A stretch of 64,000 nt of DNA from Erwinia billingiae Eb661 (GCF_000196615.1 NC_014306.1:4402001-4466000); one strand, 5' to 3'. Counted from the first letter of the stretch, positions 8,717 to 16,152 are shown. The notes: a model not told the origin generated them from the sequence alone. A program made the numbers and translations.

Positions 8717-8739
8717 AAAAAAAGACGCAAGGCGCGTCT
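8717..8739 (-). terminator. Leader terminator in the immunity region
   Basis: On the minus strand AGACGC-GCCTT-GCGTCT is followed by a run of Ts, between the upstream target copy and the antisense RNA. P4 immunity works by premature termination in the leader, and this hairpin is a good candidate site. Confidence 0.75.
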
Positions 8740-8801
8740 GGTGTCGCCTGTGAATTACTCGGGTTCCTACGCCCGGCTGCCGATTTTGCGACAGCGAAAA
8801 G

Positions 8802-8831
8802 AATGTAGCAGGAAAATGCCCCGGCAGGCAA
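8802..8831 (-). promoter_or_regulatory. Candidate left-operon promoter (PLE-like)
   Basis: On the minus strand TTGCCT (8831-8826) and TACATT (8807-8802) are 18 bp apart, about 30 bases before the first antisense target. The position fits the P4 PLE promoter. The match is moderate and was not tested. Confidence 0.4.
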
Positions 8832-8865
8832 GCCGGGGAAGCAGAAGAAAAATATCATGGATGCC

Positions 8866-9084
8866 TCAGCAGTCGGTGAGGGAAATACCGGCACGGGAAA
8901 GGTTTTCCACATCCGGCTGACCGGATACGGCGCCGGAGCACGCCACGCTGAACGCGATACCGGTGCCCTGAAAACGCTGAGCCTGCCCCGGTTCATCCAC
9001 CTCAGCGGCGACTGCCAGCGCCAGACTTTTGGCATCCTCTACGGAGAGGCGGTGTGTCACGCCGCCGATGGTCAGCATAATCAT
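8866..9084 (-). CDS. Small hypothetical satellite protein
   Basis: A 72-residue protein ([21 protein letters not shown]...) following the AlpA-like regulator, with an ATGA 4-base overlap that indicates translational coupling. It has no motif I can name. It precedes the immunity leader and is probably in one transcript with the regulator. Confidence 0.6.
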   Translation of the reverse strand: MIMLTIGGVTHRLSVEDAKSLALAVAAEVDEPGQAQRFQGTGIAFSVACSGAVSGQPDVENLSRAGISLTDC

Positions 9085-9347
9085 GACAAGCGCTCCTGAC
9101 CGCGCGCGGCGATACGATCATTCATCCAGCTGCCAACCTCACTGGCAACCCACGCCACGTTTTTGCCGCCCAGTGATATCTGCGCCGGAAATGCATCACG
9201 AGCGATGAGGTCGTAAACGGTGGAGCGGGATAAACCGCAGAGATGCATCACTTCGGGCAGGCGAATAAAGCGTTCCTGTACAGGCAGGGATGCAGGTAAA
9301 GCGGGTGCCGCAGGGGCGGATGAAGATGCGGAAATACTGTTATGCAT
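9081..9347 (-). CDS. AlpA/Vis-family transcriptional regulator
   Basis: An 88-residue DNA-binding protein with the AlpA-type helix-turn-helix FIRLPEVMHLCGLSRSTVYD (about residues 27-46), followed by a basic C-terminal wing. P4 Vis, a member of this family, represses the left promoter and acts as excisionase. The N-terminal 25 residues are an Ala/Pro/Ser-rich low-complexity tail. It starts at ATG 9347 with GAGAGG 6 bases upstream, and TATACT (9420-9415) is a plausible -10 element. It likely switches the satellite between integrated and replicating states. Confidence 0.85.
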   Translation of the reverse strand: MHNSISASSSAPAAPALPASLPVQERFIRLPEVMHLCGLSRSTVYDLIARDAFPAQISLGGKNVAWVASEVGSWMNDRIAARGQERLS

Positions 9348-9489
9348 GGCTACCTCTCAGGGTTCCGTAATGAGCCGGACGGACGTGCCCGGCCTCTGGT
9401 AGCTCTTTATTTTGAGTATATTTCCTATGGAATCAACAAGTGAAAATTGTCTGATGGCTGACAAATATTCCGTTTTTTTTTCCCCATTG

Positions 9490-9529
9490 CCAATGAGTAC
9501 CAATGAGTACCAATGAGTACCAATGAGTG
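9490..9529. repeat. Tandem decamer repeat
   Basis: Four head-to-tail copies of CCAATGAGTA, the last ending in G, followed by a partial CCAAGG. The array sits between the regulator gene and the candidate origin. Possible roles are a regulator-binding array or a replication element. No function can be read directly. Confidence 0.8.
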
Positions 9530-9621
9530 CCAAGGAGCTTTTATCAAATAATAAAAAAGAATTTTAAATAACTTTAATATACCAAACAAGTCTAAACAGG
9601 CTGGCACAGAAGAATTGAGAA

Positions 9622-9726
9622 GGTGAAGGATGGTGTACGGAGGGTGAAGAATCATTTTCTGATTGTTCACCCCTTAATTTACTGTATTTACTCTATTTTT
9701 CTTTAGAGTGAAGAAAGGTGAAGGAT
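9622..9726. other. Candidate satellite replication origin (iterons)
   Basis: AT-rich DNA with repeated GGTGAAGGAT (9622-9631 and 9717-9726), GGTGAAGAAT (9643-9652), GAGTGAAGAA (9706-9715) and an inverted GGTGAACA (TGTTCACC at 9664-9671). P4 alpha binds type I iterons of the form GGTGAACAG at its origin, so these are good candidates for this element's version. The 539-base stretch between alpA and the sid-like gene (9348-9886) otherwise contains the decamer array and the late promoter. Confidence 0.65.
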
Positions 9727-9794
9727 ATATACAAAAGTAAAATCGACATAAGAAGTTTGTGAAGCCTTTTCCTGGCTAGCCAGAAGAAGGGATT

Positions 9795-9853
9795 TTGTCT
9801 GGTCGCTGAGACAACGGTATGTGGTGGTTCGACTGTGTGAGCGTCGGCACAAT
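9795..9853 (+). promoter_or_regulatory. Delta/Ogr-activated late promoter
   Basis: TTGT-N12-ACAA (9795-9814) matches the Ogr/Delta activator site of P2/P4 late promoters, with extended symmetry TTGTC-N10-GACAA. Late promoters carry this site centred near -55. That predicts a start near 9860 and a -10 near CACAAT (9848-9853), just upstream of the sid-like gene. No proper -35 is seen, as expected for an activator-dependent promoter. Confidence 0.7.
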
Positions 9854-9886
9854 TGACTTACCAAAACAAACCTGACAGGGAACACC

Positions 9887-10642
9887 ATGACAGATACAAA
9901 CACACCTGATGATTCAGATATCACCACTTCATTGCCTGCCGCCACCCAGCAGACGCTCAACAAGCTGAACCTCACTAAAGCCACCTGGCTTGATACGCGC
10001 CGCAGACAAAGCGAGGGCGAAGCCATGCTGACCACTATCCGGCAGCGCAGGCAGGAGACTGAAGATGAAGCAAAGGCGCTCAACGACGAATGGCGGCAGC
10101 TGTTCCGGGACAATAACGGCGCAATGACGCCCCGTATGAAGAAGCTGCGCCCTGAGATTGCGTTGGGCCATGAAACACTTAGCGAATTCGATTACCTGAT
10201 AGCCGAACAGGAATACAAAAACAAAGCGCTCATGGCTGATACCGCGAATATGGCAAAGGACTATATCAACGCTCACAACGATTTCACTGAGGGGTATTCG
10301 CTTCATCTGTGGGAGCAGTTTATGGCGGCAAACGGGCAGGAGCTGCTGCAATTACTAGGCCTTATGAAAACCACCCTGGGTCGCAGGGCAAGCGCCGTCA
10401 TCGGCGTGGTGAACTCAGTCAATGACCCTGAATCGATTCTTAAACAGTTTATCGATGAGAAAATCACAAAGCCTGCGCTGGATATGAATTCCGCGCCTGA
10501 AAATGACGCGCTGCTGAAGCAGACGGGAGCATACCCGGCACATGCTGCCTCTGTCAGCGTTCATAACGCCCCCAGCCCGGCAGCGCTACACAAACTTCGT
10601 GTTCAACGTGAACGGGCCGGTGGTAAGGAAAAAGCACAATGA
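9887..10642 (+). CDS. Sid-like capsid size determination protein
   Basis: A 251-residue highly helical, coiled-coil-rich protein, close in length to P4 Sid (244) and first in the late operon behind the Delta-type promoter. Sid forms an external scaffold that makes the P2-like helper build small capsids fitting only the satellite genome. The assignment rests on size, helical composition and operon position, because Sid proteins are poorly conserved. AGGGAAC precedes ATG 9887. The stop overlaps the next gene by 4 bases. Confidence 0.65.
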   Translation: MTDTNTPDDSDITTSLPAATQQTLNKLNLTKATWLDTRRRQSEGEAMLTTIRQRRQETEDEAKALNDEWRQLFRDNNGAMTPRMKKLRPEIALGHETLSEFDYLIAEQEYKNKALMADTANMAKDYINAHNDFTEGYSLHLWEQFMAANGQELLQLLGLMKTTLGRRASAVIGVVNSVNDPESILKQFIDEKITKPALDMNSAPENDALLKQTGAYPAHAASVSVHNAPSPAALHKLRVQRERAGGKEKAQ

Positions 10643-11187
10643 AAAAACCACAGGAAGCTCTGAATCAGTATCTGACCGCCGCGCAGGAATGGCAGACGCT
10701 GCGCAGCAGTCGCGAAGTTGCCAGTCAGCAGCTGGCAGCCTTGCTGGCGTCCGGGGAGAAGCCAGCTGGTTACGCCATTCAGCTGGATAAGGTGCGCGAA
10801 CGGCTGGCGGTGCTGGAGTGGCAGATTAACTGTGCGGCGCGTGAGGGCGTTTATACGCAAGGTATGGTGCTCGATGCCTGCGTGGAAGACGGTCTGAACG
10901 CATTTATGGCTGATAACGGCAGCGCACTGACAACCGCCCTTGCACCCTTCCTCATCGGACGCGGCGGCCTGGAAATGGCAGCGCGGGTCTTACGGACGGC
11001 ACTTGCCCGTCAGGCAGAAGCGAACAGACCGCAACCGGCAGAAGCCTACCGGGACATTATTGCCGGGTCAGGCCTGTTTCCTGACGGAACTATGGCTGAA
11101 GACTGCCAGCAGGGTTATACAACAGCACAACACTTTCGTTTCCAGCGCCGCCTGTCAACGCTGGATACCACTAAGGGAGGCGCGTGA
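10639..11187 (+). CDS. Psu-like polarity suppression / capsid decoration protein
   Basis: A 182-residue helical protein resembling P4 Psu (190) in length and layout: an N-terminal coiled coil, then LNAFMADNGSALTTALAPFL, compared with LNDFMQQHGTALAAALAP as I recall for P4 Psu. Psu inhibits Rho-dependent termination and decorates P4 capsids. It overlaps the sid-like gene by 4 bases and ends 1 base before the delta-like start. The gene order sid-psu-delta is my reading of this locus. Confidence 0.75.
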   Translation: MKKPQEALNQYLTAAQEWQTLRSSREVASQQLAALLASGEKPAGYAIQLDKVRERLAVLEWQINCAAREGVYTQGMVLDACVEDGLNAFMADNGSALTTALAPFLIGRGGLEMAARVLRTALARQAEANRPQPAEAYRDIIAGSGLFPDGTMAEDCQQGYTTAQHFRFQRRLSTLDTTKGGA

Positions 11188-11188
11188 C

Positions 11189-11461
11189 ATGGCGCTGAAA
11201 TGCCCGGAGTGTGGCGCGGTAGCCCACACGCGCACCAGCGCCTATGAATCAGCCACGGTGAAAAGGACCTGGTATCAGTGCCAGAATATTGAGTGCTCAT
11301 GCACCTTCACCGCACTGGAGAGCGTGGAGAAGATAATCATGAAGCCTGGACGGACAAACGACCTGGGCGGGCTGCCTGAACCACCGGAAAGAAAGCCACA
11401 GGTTCTGGGGCGCTATGGTTCAGGAAGTCGCCTTTCAAAGCGCCAGCAGATCCCCGTCTGA
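11189..11461 (+). CDS. Delta/Ogr-family zinc-finger late transcription activator
   Basis: A 90-residue activator with the Ogr/Delta zinc motif: CPECG near the N-terminus, then YQCQNIECSCTF. These proteins contact RNA polymerase alpha and activate late promoters of the satellite and its P2-like helper. Its likely target is the TTGT-N12-ACAA site 1.4 kb upstream, giving autoregulation of the operon. ATG 11189 is chosen because GGGAGG lies 8 bases upstream. The frame remains open further 5' within the psu-like gene, but that part is not coding in this frame. Confidence 0.88.
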   Translation: MALKCPECGAVAHTRTSAYESATVKRTWYQCQNIECSCTFTALESVEKIIMKPGRTNDLGGLPEPPERKPQVLGRYGSGSRLSKRQQIPV

Positions 11462-11482
11462 AAATTTGAAGTTCATACGCAC

Positions 11483-11506
11483 CCCGGCCAGCGCGCCGGG
11501 TTTTTT
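11483..11506 (+). terminator. Late operon terminator
   Basis: CCCGGC-N6-GCCGGG (11483-11500) followed directly by six Ts, 22 bases after the delta-like stop. It is a good intrinsic terminator. Confidence 0.9.
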
Positions 11507-12062
11507 ATGCCCTTTATCTGGCTGGCCTGCCGTTCTGTGTCGGTGCATGACTATGCCGCATGAAAACGCATGACTTTATGCAGTTGGTATTCCCCATCTG
11601 AAGCCTGCAGCAGCTTGCATTCAGAGTGTTCATGCAGGCGCATGAAAACCAGCCCATAAAGTGGGCAGGCGTGGCGGGGGTACGAGCGCGCGCAGTGGAT
11701 ATAGACATGCCTAGTTAGTCTCAATTCTTAGCAAACCTTAGCTTTAGAGATTTATAAGCCACCACAAAGATTACACAATGCATTATCCTTGATCGGGCTA
11801 TTCTTTAGTGCATGAAATTCCATTAGAAGGCGGTTTCTATTGATAAAGTTAAGGGGGTGAGATAAAAAGGTATATCTGCTGGAGTCAACTAACCTTATGA
11901 AAGATAGCATACGAACGTAAACGCATAACTCAGGATATGCTCATGATTAGACTCATCTTCTGAGCTCATCTCTGCTTAGGGGGCTTTAAACCATACAGCA
12001 AAGAAAGCTCACAAGATAAAACTTCCTGGTACTAGTTAAATATTGATATAGAGGGAATTTTA
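11507..12062. other. Non-coding stretch between late operon and TIR gene
   Basis: No gene is supported here. The first part (about 11540-11700) holds short CATGA/GCATG repeats and the candidate cos sequence. After about 11710 the DNA becomes AT-rich, continuous in composition with the TIR gene, and should carry its promoter. GAGGGAATTTTA at 12052-12062 is the TIR gene's ribosome-binding site. Confidence 0.5.
11668..11686 (+). other. Candidate cos (packaging) site
   Basis: GGCGTGGCGGGGGTACGAG resembles the 19-base P2/P4 cohesive end as I remember it (GGCGAGGCGGGGAAAGCAC): 12 of the first 13 bases agree up to the pyrimidine/purine variant at position 5. It is followed by an alternating GCGCGCGC tract. 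It lies next to the late genes, where cos lies in P4. The match comes from memory and was not computed. Confidence 0.45.
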
Positions 12063-14537
12063 ATGATAAAAGCATTCTTATCACATTCAAGTAAAGATAA
12101 AGAACATTACGTGCGTAATGTTGCAAATTGGCTGGGAAAGGAAAACATAATTTATGATGAGTTTACTTTCGAGGAAGGAGAGAAAACACTAGATCAAATT
12201 ATGGAAGGGCTCGGAGAATCAGAACTCTTTGTGCTTTTCATTTCAAATAGCGCGCTAGAGTCAAAATGGGTAAGAAAAGAAATAATAGAATCCAAAGCTC
12301 TTTATGATGCAGGTGTGATTTTAAAAATATTCCCAATAATTATTGATAGCAATATAAACCATGAAGATAAAAGAATACCTGCTTGGTTAAGAAAGCATTA
12401 TAACCTACAGCCAATTACTCGCACAAAAATAGCAGCATCAAGAATAAAGAATCACCTTTATAAAATATCTTGGCAAAAACACCCTAAACTTGAAAAAATA
12501 AACTCTTTATTTGTAGGCAGAAACGAAAAGCTAGAGGAGTTCGAGGAAAGAATTAATGACTATGCAAAGAAAAAACCAACTGTAATTTTTTCTTCCGGGC
12601 TTATAGGCATTGGAAGAAGAACATTCCTTTCCAAAGCATTAATAAAAAGCAACATTCAAAAAAGCCAAATAACCCCTTACGCAATATATCTCGATAGGAA
12701 TGAATCAATTGAGGACTTTATACTTAAACTTAATGACTTGGGGATTATTGACATTAACGAAAGCGCGCTATCACTATCTGAAAAAAGCATTGAAGAAAAA
12801 CAAGAAATTATAATTAAAATATTAAATGAAGCATATAAAGCAAAGGAAACAATATTCTTTCTAGATGATGGATGCATCATAAACTACAAAAGAGAACTAT
12901 CTAGTTGGTTCAGAACAATGGTTGAAAAGTGTAATAATTTCAACTATCCAGTCCTTTGCATTGCATCAAGATATAGAGTTAACTTTTCAAACAGGCCGCG
13001 AGATGACAGATTTTATTTCATTGAACTTTCAGAGCTAAATACAAAAGAAAGAAAAAGATTATTATCTCAACTTCTTGAAATTGAGGAAATCCGTGATTTA
13101 GATACATCAAACTTTAACAATATATGCGACTTACTCACTGGCCTACCTGAACAAGTAAAATTCGCCATTGAATTAATAAAAGACAAAAGCATAATACCTT
13201 TTGAAAATAAATTTCCGATGCTTTCCGACTTTAACAACGATAAAGCATCAATACAGTTACAACGTTATGTTAAAAACGAAACAGTATTGGATTTTGTGAG
13301 ATTACTAGCGCAATTTGAGGTGATAACTTTAGATTTTATTTTTTCCATAATTGATAGGGATGAATGTCTACCTATCCTCGAAGAATTGATTGCAGAAAGC
13401 ATTTGTGAATTAGTTGGCTCGGATGGAGAAATGGTAAGACTAAATGATATCGTCAGAGATTACATAAAAAGGAATAGGCTAAAAATAAATGAAGACCATA
13501 ACAAAAAGTTAAATTCAGTCGTAAGAAATATTGTTAATAATGAAGAACTTATAGAGGCAAACTCATCAGTTTACGTATTCACAATTAAAGAAATGCTGAA
13601 GTCAGAGGAATACATTGACCCTAAATACCTCATACCATCACATTACCTAAGGTGCATGAAAGATCTTTATAACACCAAAGGATCACTAGATAAAGTTATA
13701 TCATTAGCTGATGCTATCCTACAAAAAGAAAACAACATGGAAAGCGGTGTGGTTCAAGATGTCAGATATTACCTCTGTCTTGCCTTAGCTAAAAAGTCAG
13801 ATCGTAGACTATTGGCAGAAGTTCAAAAAATACGCGGAGACGAACATAAGTTTCTATTGGGTTTTTATTTCAGAAAATGCGGAAGATTTTCTGACGCCTT
13901 GAAACAGTTTGAAAGTATAATAAATGCACCTTATGTCGACACACGAGCTAAACGCGAACTTGTACAAGTTTACACGCATCTTGAAGAATACGATAAAGCC
14001 TTAAATTACGCCAAGAAAAACTACGAAGAAAATAGAAGTAATCAATTCCATTGCCAAGCTTATTTCAACTGCCTTATAAATTCTCAGCACAGAGTAGAAA
14101 ACGACAATTCCACGCTTAAGGAAATAATAAACATGTTATTGGCCATAGACTCTGAGCAGTCTAACGAAATGGCAAAAATAGCATCCGCGATGTATGCTGC
14201 AAAAATAGAAAATGATGAAACAAAATCTATTGATGAGATTAATGATTGTATTTCCATGCATCCTGAAAGTCCTTACCCTTTACTCGCAAAGTGTGATGTT
14301 GGACTCAAATTTAAATCAAGTGATATTATCGCTGAAGCATTGCAGTCTTTGGAAAAAATGAGAAGAAGAAAAGTAGTGTCGGAACGAACATTAATAACCT
14401 ATCAAGCTTATCTAGCAGCCTTACAAGGTGATGAGAATGGTGCTAATAAGATTATAGCGGGTGAAATCTCAAGGTATCCTCATGAAGCCAAGGAAAGAAT
14501 ATTTAAAAGAATAAAGGATTGCGCCGGGAAAAATTAA
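12063..14537 (+). CDS. TIR-NTPase-helical repeat protein (putative NLR-like anti-phage protein)
   Basis: An 824-residue three-part protein. Residues 1-135 are a TIR domain: AFLSHSSKDKEHYV opening, and SKWVRKE with Trp69 and Glu73 at the position of the catalytic NADase glutamate. Residues 148-400 look like a STAND/AAA-type NTPase: VGRNEKLEEF entry motif, a degenerate Walker A GLIGIGRRT (179-187, Arg in place of the usual Lys), Walker B FFLDDG (265-270), and CIASRYR as a sensor. The C-terminal half is TPR-like helical repeats (for example FRKCGRFSDALKQFESII). The layout is that of an NLR: sensor repeats, NTPase switch, TIR effector. The gene is very AT-rich, in the P4 cargo position between the late genes and int, with its own ribosome site and terminator. 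Anti-phage function is inferred. Confidence 0.85.
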   Translation: MIKAFLSHSSKDKEHYVRNVANWLGKENIIYDEFTFEEGEKTLDQIMEGLGESELFVLFISNSALESKWVRKEIIESKALYDAGVILKIFPIIIDSNINHEDKRIPAWLRKHYNLQPITRTKIAASRIKNHLYKISWQKHPKLEKINSLFVGRNEKLEEFEERINDYAKKKPTVIFSSGLIGIGRRTFLSKALIKSNIQKSQITPYAIYLDRNESIEDFILKLNDLGIIDINESALSLSEKSIEEKQEIIIKILNEAYKAKETIFFLDDGCIINYKRELSSWFRTMVEKCNNFNYPVLCIASRYRVNFSNRPRDDRFYFIELSELNTKERKRLLSQLLEIEEIRDLDTSNFNNICDLLTGLPEQVKFAIELIKDKSIIPFENKFPMLSDFNNDKASIQLQRYVKNETVLDFVRLLAQFEVITLDFIFSIIDRDECLPILEELIAESICELVGSDGEMVRLNDIVRDYIKRNRLKINEDHNKKLNSVVRNIVNNEELIEANSSVYVFTIKEMLKSEEYIDPKYLIPSHYLRCMKDLYNTKGSLDKVISLADAILQKENNMESGVVQDVRYYLCLALAKKSDRRLLAEVQKIRGDEHKFLLGFYFRKCGRFSDALKQFESIINAPYVDTRAKRELVQVYTHLEEYDKALNYAKKNYEENRSNQFHCQAYFNCLINSQHRVENDNSTLKEIINMLLAIDSEQSNEMAKIASAMYAAKIENDETKSIDEINDCISMHPESPYPLLAKCDVGLKFKSSDIIAEALQSLEKMRRRKVVSERTLITYQAYLAALQGDENGANKIIAGEISRYPHEAKERIFKRIKDCAGKN

Positions 14538-14543
14538 TTTTAA

Positions 14544-14577
14544 ATAAATGAAGGCATCTGATAATGCCTTCATTTAT
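14544..14577. terminator. Convergent terminator between TIR gene and integrase
   Basis: ATAAATGAAGGCAT and its exact complement ATGCCTTCATTTAT form a 14-bp stem around CTGATA, with A/T runs on both sides. It can end transcription of the TIR gene and also of the oppositely oriented integrase gene. Confidence 0.85.
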
Positions 14578-14593
14578 ATGATTTTTTATTCAA

Positions 14594-15847
14594 TCATTTT
14601 TTTGCATAGTCAAATGGTGAGATATAGCATTCCCTATTTATTGAAAGATAGTCTGCCCACCATTGGACCATTAAGCATCTTTCATCCAAATGCTCTGAAG
14701 TATGAATGTAAGCAGCGCGTACGTTATTACGCTCAGAGTGGCTCAACTGCCGCTCAATCGCGTCATCACTCCATAAGCCTGACTCACCCAGCGCGCCTCG
14801 TGCCATTGTCCTGAAGCCATGCCCGCAAACCTCGGTCTTCGTGTCATATCCCATAGCACGCAGGGCATTGTTAACCGTGTTTTCGCTCATGACTTTTTTA
14901 GGATCGTGATCGCCGGGGAAAAGTCTCTCGTTGTCACCGCTTAATTGCTTCAACTTTTCCAGGAGGGCTAAAACCTGACTGCTTAGCGGTACAAGATGCT
15001 CCTCTTTCATTTTCATACCACGGTGGGAGTAACGAACTCCTTCAATCTCTTTGCGTTGTGCAGGAACACGCCACAAGGCCCTTTCAAAATCGAACTCATC
15101 CCACCGGGCAAAGCGGAGCTCACTGGAGCGGACAAAAGTCAGTAATGAAAGCTCGACGGCTATGCGCGTCATGATACGCCCACGGTATGCGGCAAGGCGC
15201 TCAAGAAATTCAGGAAAACCGCTGAAGGGTAATGCGGGGTAATGACGAGCCTTGACCGTAGAAAGTGCCCCGGCCATATCAACAGCAGGATTAGATTCAA
15301 TGTAATCGTTCTGCACGGCATAGCGCATTATCGCCGTAACACGCTGCTGAAGACGCTGAGCGACATCGTGCCTGCCACTGGCATCAACGGATTTAATAGG
15401 AGCTAACAGCTGACTGGTTTTCAGCCTACGAACGTCCGCCAAACCGATATGAGGGAAAATATACAGTTCAAGGTATCGCATAATCCGTGAACGATGGTCA
15501 TCACTCCAGCGCTTATTACTGGCATGCCATTCGCGGGCGATTGTTTCAAAAGTGTAAGCCCCCGCATTTTCAGCCTGGGCTTCTTTCTGTTCAGCTTTGG
15601 GGTCTATCCCCTGCCCTAACATCTTTTTAGCTTCATCACGCTTAGCACGTGCCTCAGCAAGCGTTACTGTCGGCCAGACGCCAAAGGCAAGCCGGTCTTC
15701 TTTTTTATCGGCTGGCCGTCGGTACTTCATACGCCAGTACTTTGATCCTTTTGTCGTGACCTCAAGATACAAACCGCCGCCATCAGCCATTTTATAGGTT
15801 TTTTCCTTAGGCTTTGCAGTGTCGACCAGGCGGGCATTCAGCTTCAT
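14594..15847 (-). CDS. int: P4-type tyrosine integrase
   Basis: A site-specific recombinase of the P4/phage-integrase family, 417 residues from ATG 15847. It begins MKLNARLVDTAKPKEKTYK, the typical N-terminal arm-binding segment of these integrases. Catalytic motifs are visible: Arg in LLTFVRSSELRFARWDEF, HxxR in GHGFRTMARG, a later LSHSE, and the Tyr nucleophile in AAYIHTSEHLDER. The frame stays open to 15961, but that upstream part crosses the arm repeats. It is transcribed toward the satellite interior, starting 165 bases from the tRNA 3' end, which is the standard arrangement for P4-like elements at leuX. No ribosome site is obvious, so the exact start is uncertain. Confidence 0.93.
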   Translation of the reverse strand: MKLNARLVDTAKPKEKTYKMADGGGLYLEVTTKGSKYWRMKYRRPADKKEDRLAFGVWPTVTLAEARAKRDEAKKMLGQGIDPKAEQKEAQAENAGAYTFETIAREWHASNKRWSDDHRSRIMRYLELYIFPHIGLADVRRLKTSQLLAPIKSVDASGRHDVAQRLQQRVTAIMRYAVQNDYIESNPAVDMAGALSTVKARHYPALPFSGFPEFLERLAAYRGRIMTRIAVELSLLTFVRSSELRFARWDEFDFERALWRVPAQRKEIEGVRYSHRGMKMKEEHLVPLSSQVLALLEKLKQLSGDNERLFPGDHDPKKVMSENTVNNALRAMGYDTKTEVCGHGFRTMARGALGESGLWSDDAIERQLSHSERNNVRAAYIHTSEHLDERCLMVQWWADYLSINRECYISPFDYAKK

Positions 15848-15850
15848 TTT

Positions 15851-15897
15851 GGGGGCACATTTCTTATCGAAGTGGGGATGCCCCCAATTATGCCCCC
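15851..15897. promoter_or_regulatory. Putative Int arm-type sites, right arm
   Basis: ATGCCCCC occurs at 15878 and 15890 (12-bp spacing), and GGGGGCAC at 15851 in the opposite orientation, all between the integrase start and the attachment site. The pair mirrors the left-arm pair at 4226 and 4238. Confidence 0.55.
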
Positions 15898-16011
15898 AGC
15901 GGGGTCTGGATTGCAACGGATATGCTCGGACGATGCCGGATGATAAAATCATCCTACACAATGATTTTTAAGGTTTTTTTTGACTTCCCCGGACGGGGAT
16001 GGACAGGATAC

Positions 16012-16031
16012 TGGTGCCGAAGGCCGGAATC
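16012..16031 (-). repeat. tRNA-proximal satellite attachment site
   Basis: TGGTGCCGAAGGCCGGAATC is the 3' end of the tRNA-Leu gene and is repeated with two differences at 4151-4170. Integration here leaves an intact tRNA gene. Confidence 0.75.
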
Positions 16032-16096
16032 GAACCGGCACGCCTCGCGGCGGTTGATTTTGAATCAACTGCGTCTACCGATTTCGCCACTTCGGC
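16012..16096 (-). tRNA. leuX: tRNA-Leu (anticodon CAA), leuX-type
   Basis: An 85-nt tRNA read from the minus strand: acceptor GCCGAAG/CTTCGGC with encoded ACCA; D-arm GGCGAAATCGGTAGACG; anticodon arm GTTGA-TTCAAAA-TCAAC (anticodon CAA); a long class II variable arm CCGCCGCGAGGCG; and T-arm GCCGG-TTCGATT-CCGGC. The long variable arm and CAA anticodon identify leucine. Homologous leuX genes are common integration sites for P4-type elements, as here. A promoter precedes it at 16125-16152. Confidence 0.97.
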
Positions 16097-16124
16097 ACTG
16101 AAGGGTATGCGGAAAACGTTGGGG

Positions 16125-16152
16125 ATTATACCGTTACCGACTCTGCGCGCAA
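16125..16152 (-). promoter_or_regulatory. tRNA-Leu promoter
   Basis: On the minus strand TTGCGC (16152-16147) and a perfect TATAAT (16130-16125) are 16 bp apart, about 30 bases before the tRNA 5' end, with a C-rich discriminator as usual for stable-RNA promoters. Confidence 0.75.

Noticed and set aside
8514..9035. Open frame upstream of the Kil/Icd-type gene on the minus strand (would give a 238-residue protein)
   Set aside because: It runs through the immunity RNA leader, its terminator and target repeats; a proper AGGAG-ATG start exists at 8513.
9490..9529. CRISPR-like short repeat array
   Set aside because: Units are 10 bp, directly adjacent and spacer-less; no cas genes nearby.
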